From Desulfosarcina widdelii (GTDB lineage Bacteria > Desulfobacterota > Desulfobacteria > Desulfobacterales > Desulfosarcinaceae), in assembly GCF_009688965.1 (NCBI RefSeq), contig NZ_AP021875.1, forward strand, positions 2,666,001-2,730,000: a stretch of DNA of 64,000 nucleotides, given 5' to 3'. A program made the position numbers and the translations under genes. This document shows, one piece after another, positions 62,973-64,000 of this stretch. Position 1 is the first letter of the stretch; each line of letters starts with the position of its first letter. The notes under the pieces were generated by a model that saw nothing but the letters and a program-made list of their open reading frames with translations, searched no databases and was not told the origin of the DNA.

Positions 62973-63842
62973 ATGAAAGAACGCCCCCACTACAACCGGT
63001 TTATCTCTTCCGTAATGTGGAACCTGCTTTTGATTTCGGCGGGTTCCGCGGTTTTCGGCATCGGGTTGAAATCCATCGCCATCCCCCACGGCTTCATCAC
63101 CGGAGGGATTTCGGGCCTGACCCTGCTCATTTACTATGTCAGCGGCCTGCTGTCACCGGGTTTGTGGTACCTGCTGCTCAACATCCCCATCTTTCTGATC
63201 GGCTGGATTCATATCAGCCGGCGGTTTTTCTTCTACAGCCTTTACGGCATGGCCGCGCTTTCGGCGGCCATCGATCTGATCGGTTTTCCCCTGCCCATCC
63301 ATGAACCGATCCTGGCGGTTCTGGCCGGCGGCGTACTCATGGGCGCAGGTTCCGGCATCATCCTGCATTCGCTGGGATCGGCAGGCGGCCTGGACATTGT
63401 GGGGATCATCCTGCACCAGAAATTGAACGTACGCGTGGGGACGTTCTTCTTTACGTTCAACCTGGTCCTGTTTGCCTTCAGTTTCGGATTTCTGGAGGCC
63501 GATCTCGTCCTGTACTCCCTTTTCATGAGCTTCATCTCTTCGCAAACCATGGATTACGTGCTCACGATTTTCAACCAGCGCAAGATGGTTATCGTCATAT
63601 CCGATCTCAACGACAAAATTGCGGGGGAAATCCACTCCCGGCTCAATCGGGGCGTCACCTTTCTCAACGGAAGCGGCGCCTACACAGGCAAAATCAAGAA
63701 GGTCATCCTCACCGTGATTCACAACTACCAGCTCAAACGGCTGGAAGAGGCGGTTTTATCCATCGATCCGGAAGCCTTCATTATTACGGAAAACACCTTC
63801 AATGTTTTGGGCAGGGGGTTTTCCAAACGCAAGGAGTATTGA
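62973..63842 (+). CDS. YitT-family membrane protein
   Basis: A 289-residue inner-membrane protein. About five membrane segments of the YitT/DUF161 type (GSAVFGIGLKSIAIPHGFITGG, HSLGSAGGLDIVGIILHQK) are followed by a cytoplasmic DUF2179 domain near 200-270 (KMVIVISDLNDKIAGEIHSRLNRGVTFLNGSGAYTGK). The transported substrate of this family is not established. The ATG at 62973 has GAGGAAA upstream; the 15 extra codons before it include the edge of the repeat element and are unlikely to be translated. Confidence 0.92.
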   Translation: MKERPHYNRFISSVMWNLLLISAGSAVFGIGLKSIAIPHGFITGGISGLTLLIYYVSGLLSPGLWYLLLNIPIFLIGWIHISRRFFFYSLYGMAALSAAIDLIGFPLPIHEPILAVLAGGVLMGAGSGIILHSLGSAGGLDIVGIILHQKLNVRVGTFFFTFNLVLFAFSFGFLEADLVLYSLFMSFISSQTMDYVLTIFNQRKMVIVISDLNDKIAGEIHSRLNRGVTFLNGSGAYTGKIKKVILTVIHNYQLKRLEEAVLSIDPEAFIITENTFNVLGRGFSKRKEY

Positions 63843-63944
63843 TGGCCCATGGTACGGAACGGTATCGGATCGATTTCGATAGCGATTTCGGCAGGAAATA
63901 CCCTTCGTTAATGAAAGGATAGACTTTCTTCCGTATAAAGAAAA

Positions 63945-63987
63945 CGCGCCGCGGATATCCGCAAAAATAGTGGATACCCGCAGCGCG
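63945..63987. terminator. GC-rich hairpin after the YitT-family gene
   Basis: CGCGCCGCGGATATCC (63945-63960) pairs with GGATACCCGCAGCGCG (63972-63987) at 14 of 16 positions, with an 11-base loop. No T-run follows within the window, so this may be a terminator or a repeat unit. The rest of 63843-64000 holds no gene. Confidence 0.45.
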
Positions 63988-64000
63988 ATGTTTGAGTTGC

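Noticed and set aside
1..64000. rRNA, tRNA, CRISPR arrays, complete insertion sequences or prophage genes
   Set aside because: I looked for regular spaced repeats, cloverleaf-like genes and transposase or integrase motifs and saw none; a covariance search could still reveal a small RNA.

Overview
The window reads as a chromosome segment of a mesophilic, GC-rich anaerobe of the Desulfobacterota, most like the Desulfosarcina/Desulfobacteraceae group. The pointers are a delta-type dcw cluster, a tungsten/molybdenum aldehyde:ferredoxin oxidoreductase, an acyl-CoA synthetase paired with an XRE-cupin regulator, a split purH, and intergenic repeat families of the kind common in that group. This placement is an inference from gene content. 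I see no rRNA, tRNA, CRISPR array, phage or complete insertion sequence.

1-16.4 kb (minus strand) is the division and cell-wall cluster, in transcription order mraZ-rsmH-ftsL-ftsI-murE-murF-mraY-murD-ftsW-murG-murC-ftsQ-ftsA-ftsZ. Most junctions overlap by one to a few bases, so the genes are probably translationally coupled. murB and ddl, usually found between murC and ftsQ, are absent, and that junction holds a low-complexity tract. A sigma-70 promoter and three tandem MraZ-type boxes precede mraZ. A second, oppositely facing box pair and a large nested palindrome lie just upstream.

16.9-23.9 kb holds a metallo-beta-lactamase hydrolase, an HD phosphohydrolase, IMP cyclohydrolase and AICAR formyltransferase as two separate genes, HU with a clear terminator, threonine aldolase, hisD and a hotdog thioesterase. 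24.1-28.5 kb holds a LysE-type exporter and a LigB-type dioxygenase with lower GC, then a PqiA-PqiA-PqiB membrane lipid-transport set without PqiC. 28.7-36.2 kb holds serC, an aldehyde ferredoxin oxidoreductase with an unrecognised partner gene, an 890-residue polytopic membrane protein of unknown function and a zinc-ribbon protein.

36.5-50.1 kb is the most unusual region. A complete NtrC-type sigma-54 activator (48638-50125) is followed by a strong sigma-54 promoter match (48477-48492). Downstream lie a receiver-like protein lacking the phospho-acceptor and five exported proteins built from DUF11-like repeats, ending with a 1660-residue protein whose C-terminal half looks like an outer-membrane barrel. 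I read this as a regulated surface-display system of unknown function. A secreted or anchored subtilase (50455-52737) lies divergently beside it.

52.7-64 kb holds a HAD/AIR-synthase-like fusion, an acyl-CoA synthetase with its XRE-cupin regulator, a glycerophosphodiesterase, a fosmidomycin-resistance-like MFS transporter, a receiver-HD-GYP protein, a Ca2+/Na+ exchanger, a ferredoxin-nitroreductase flanked by two inverted copies of a small repeat, and a YitT-family membrane protein. Dispersed repeats are a theme: an element with CGTAAAAAG-type inverted ends occurs four times, and degenerate word-like tracts fill at least four gene junctions.
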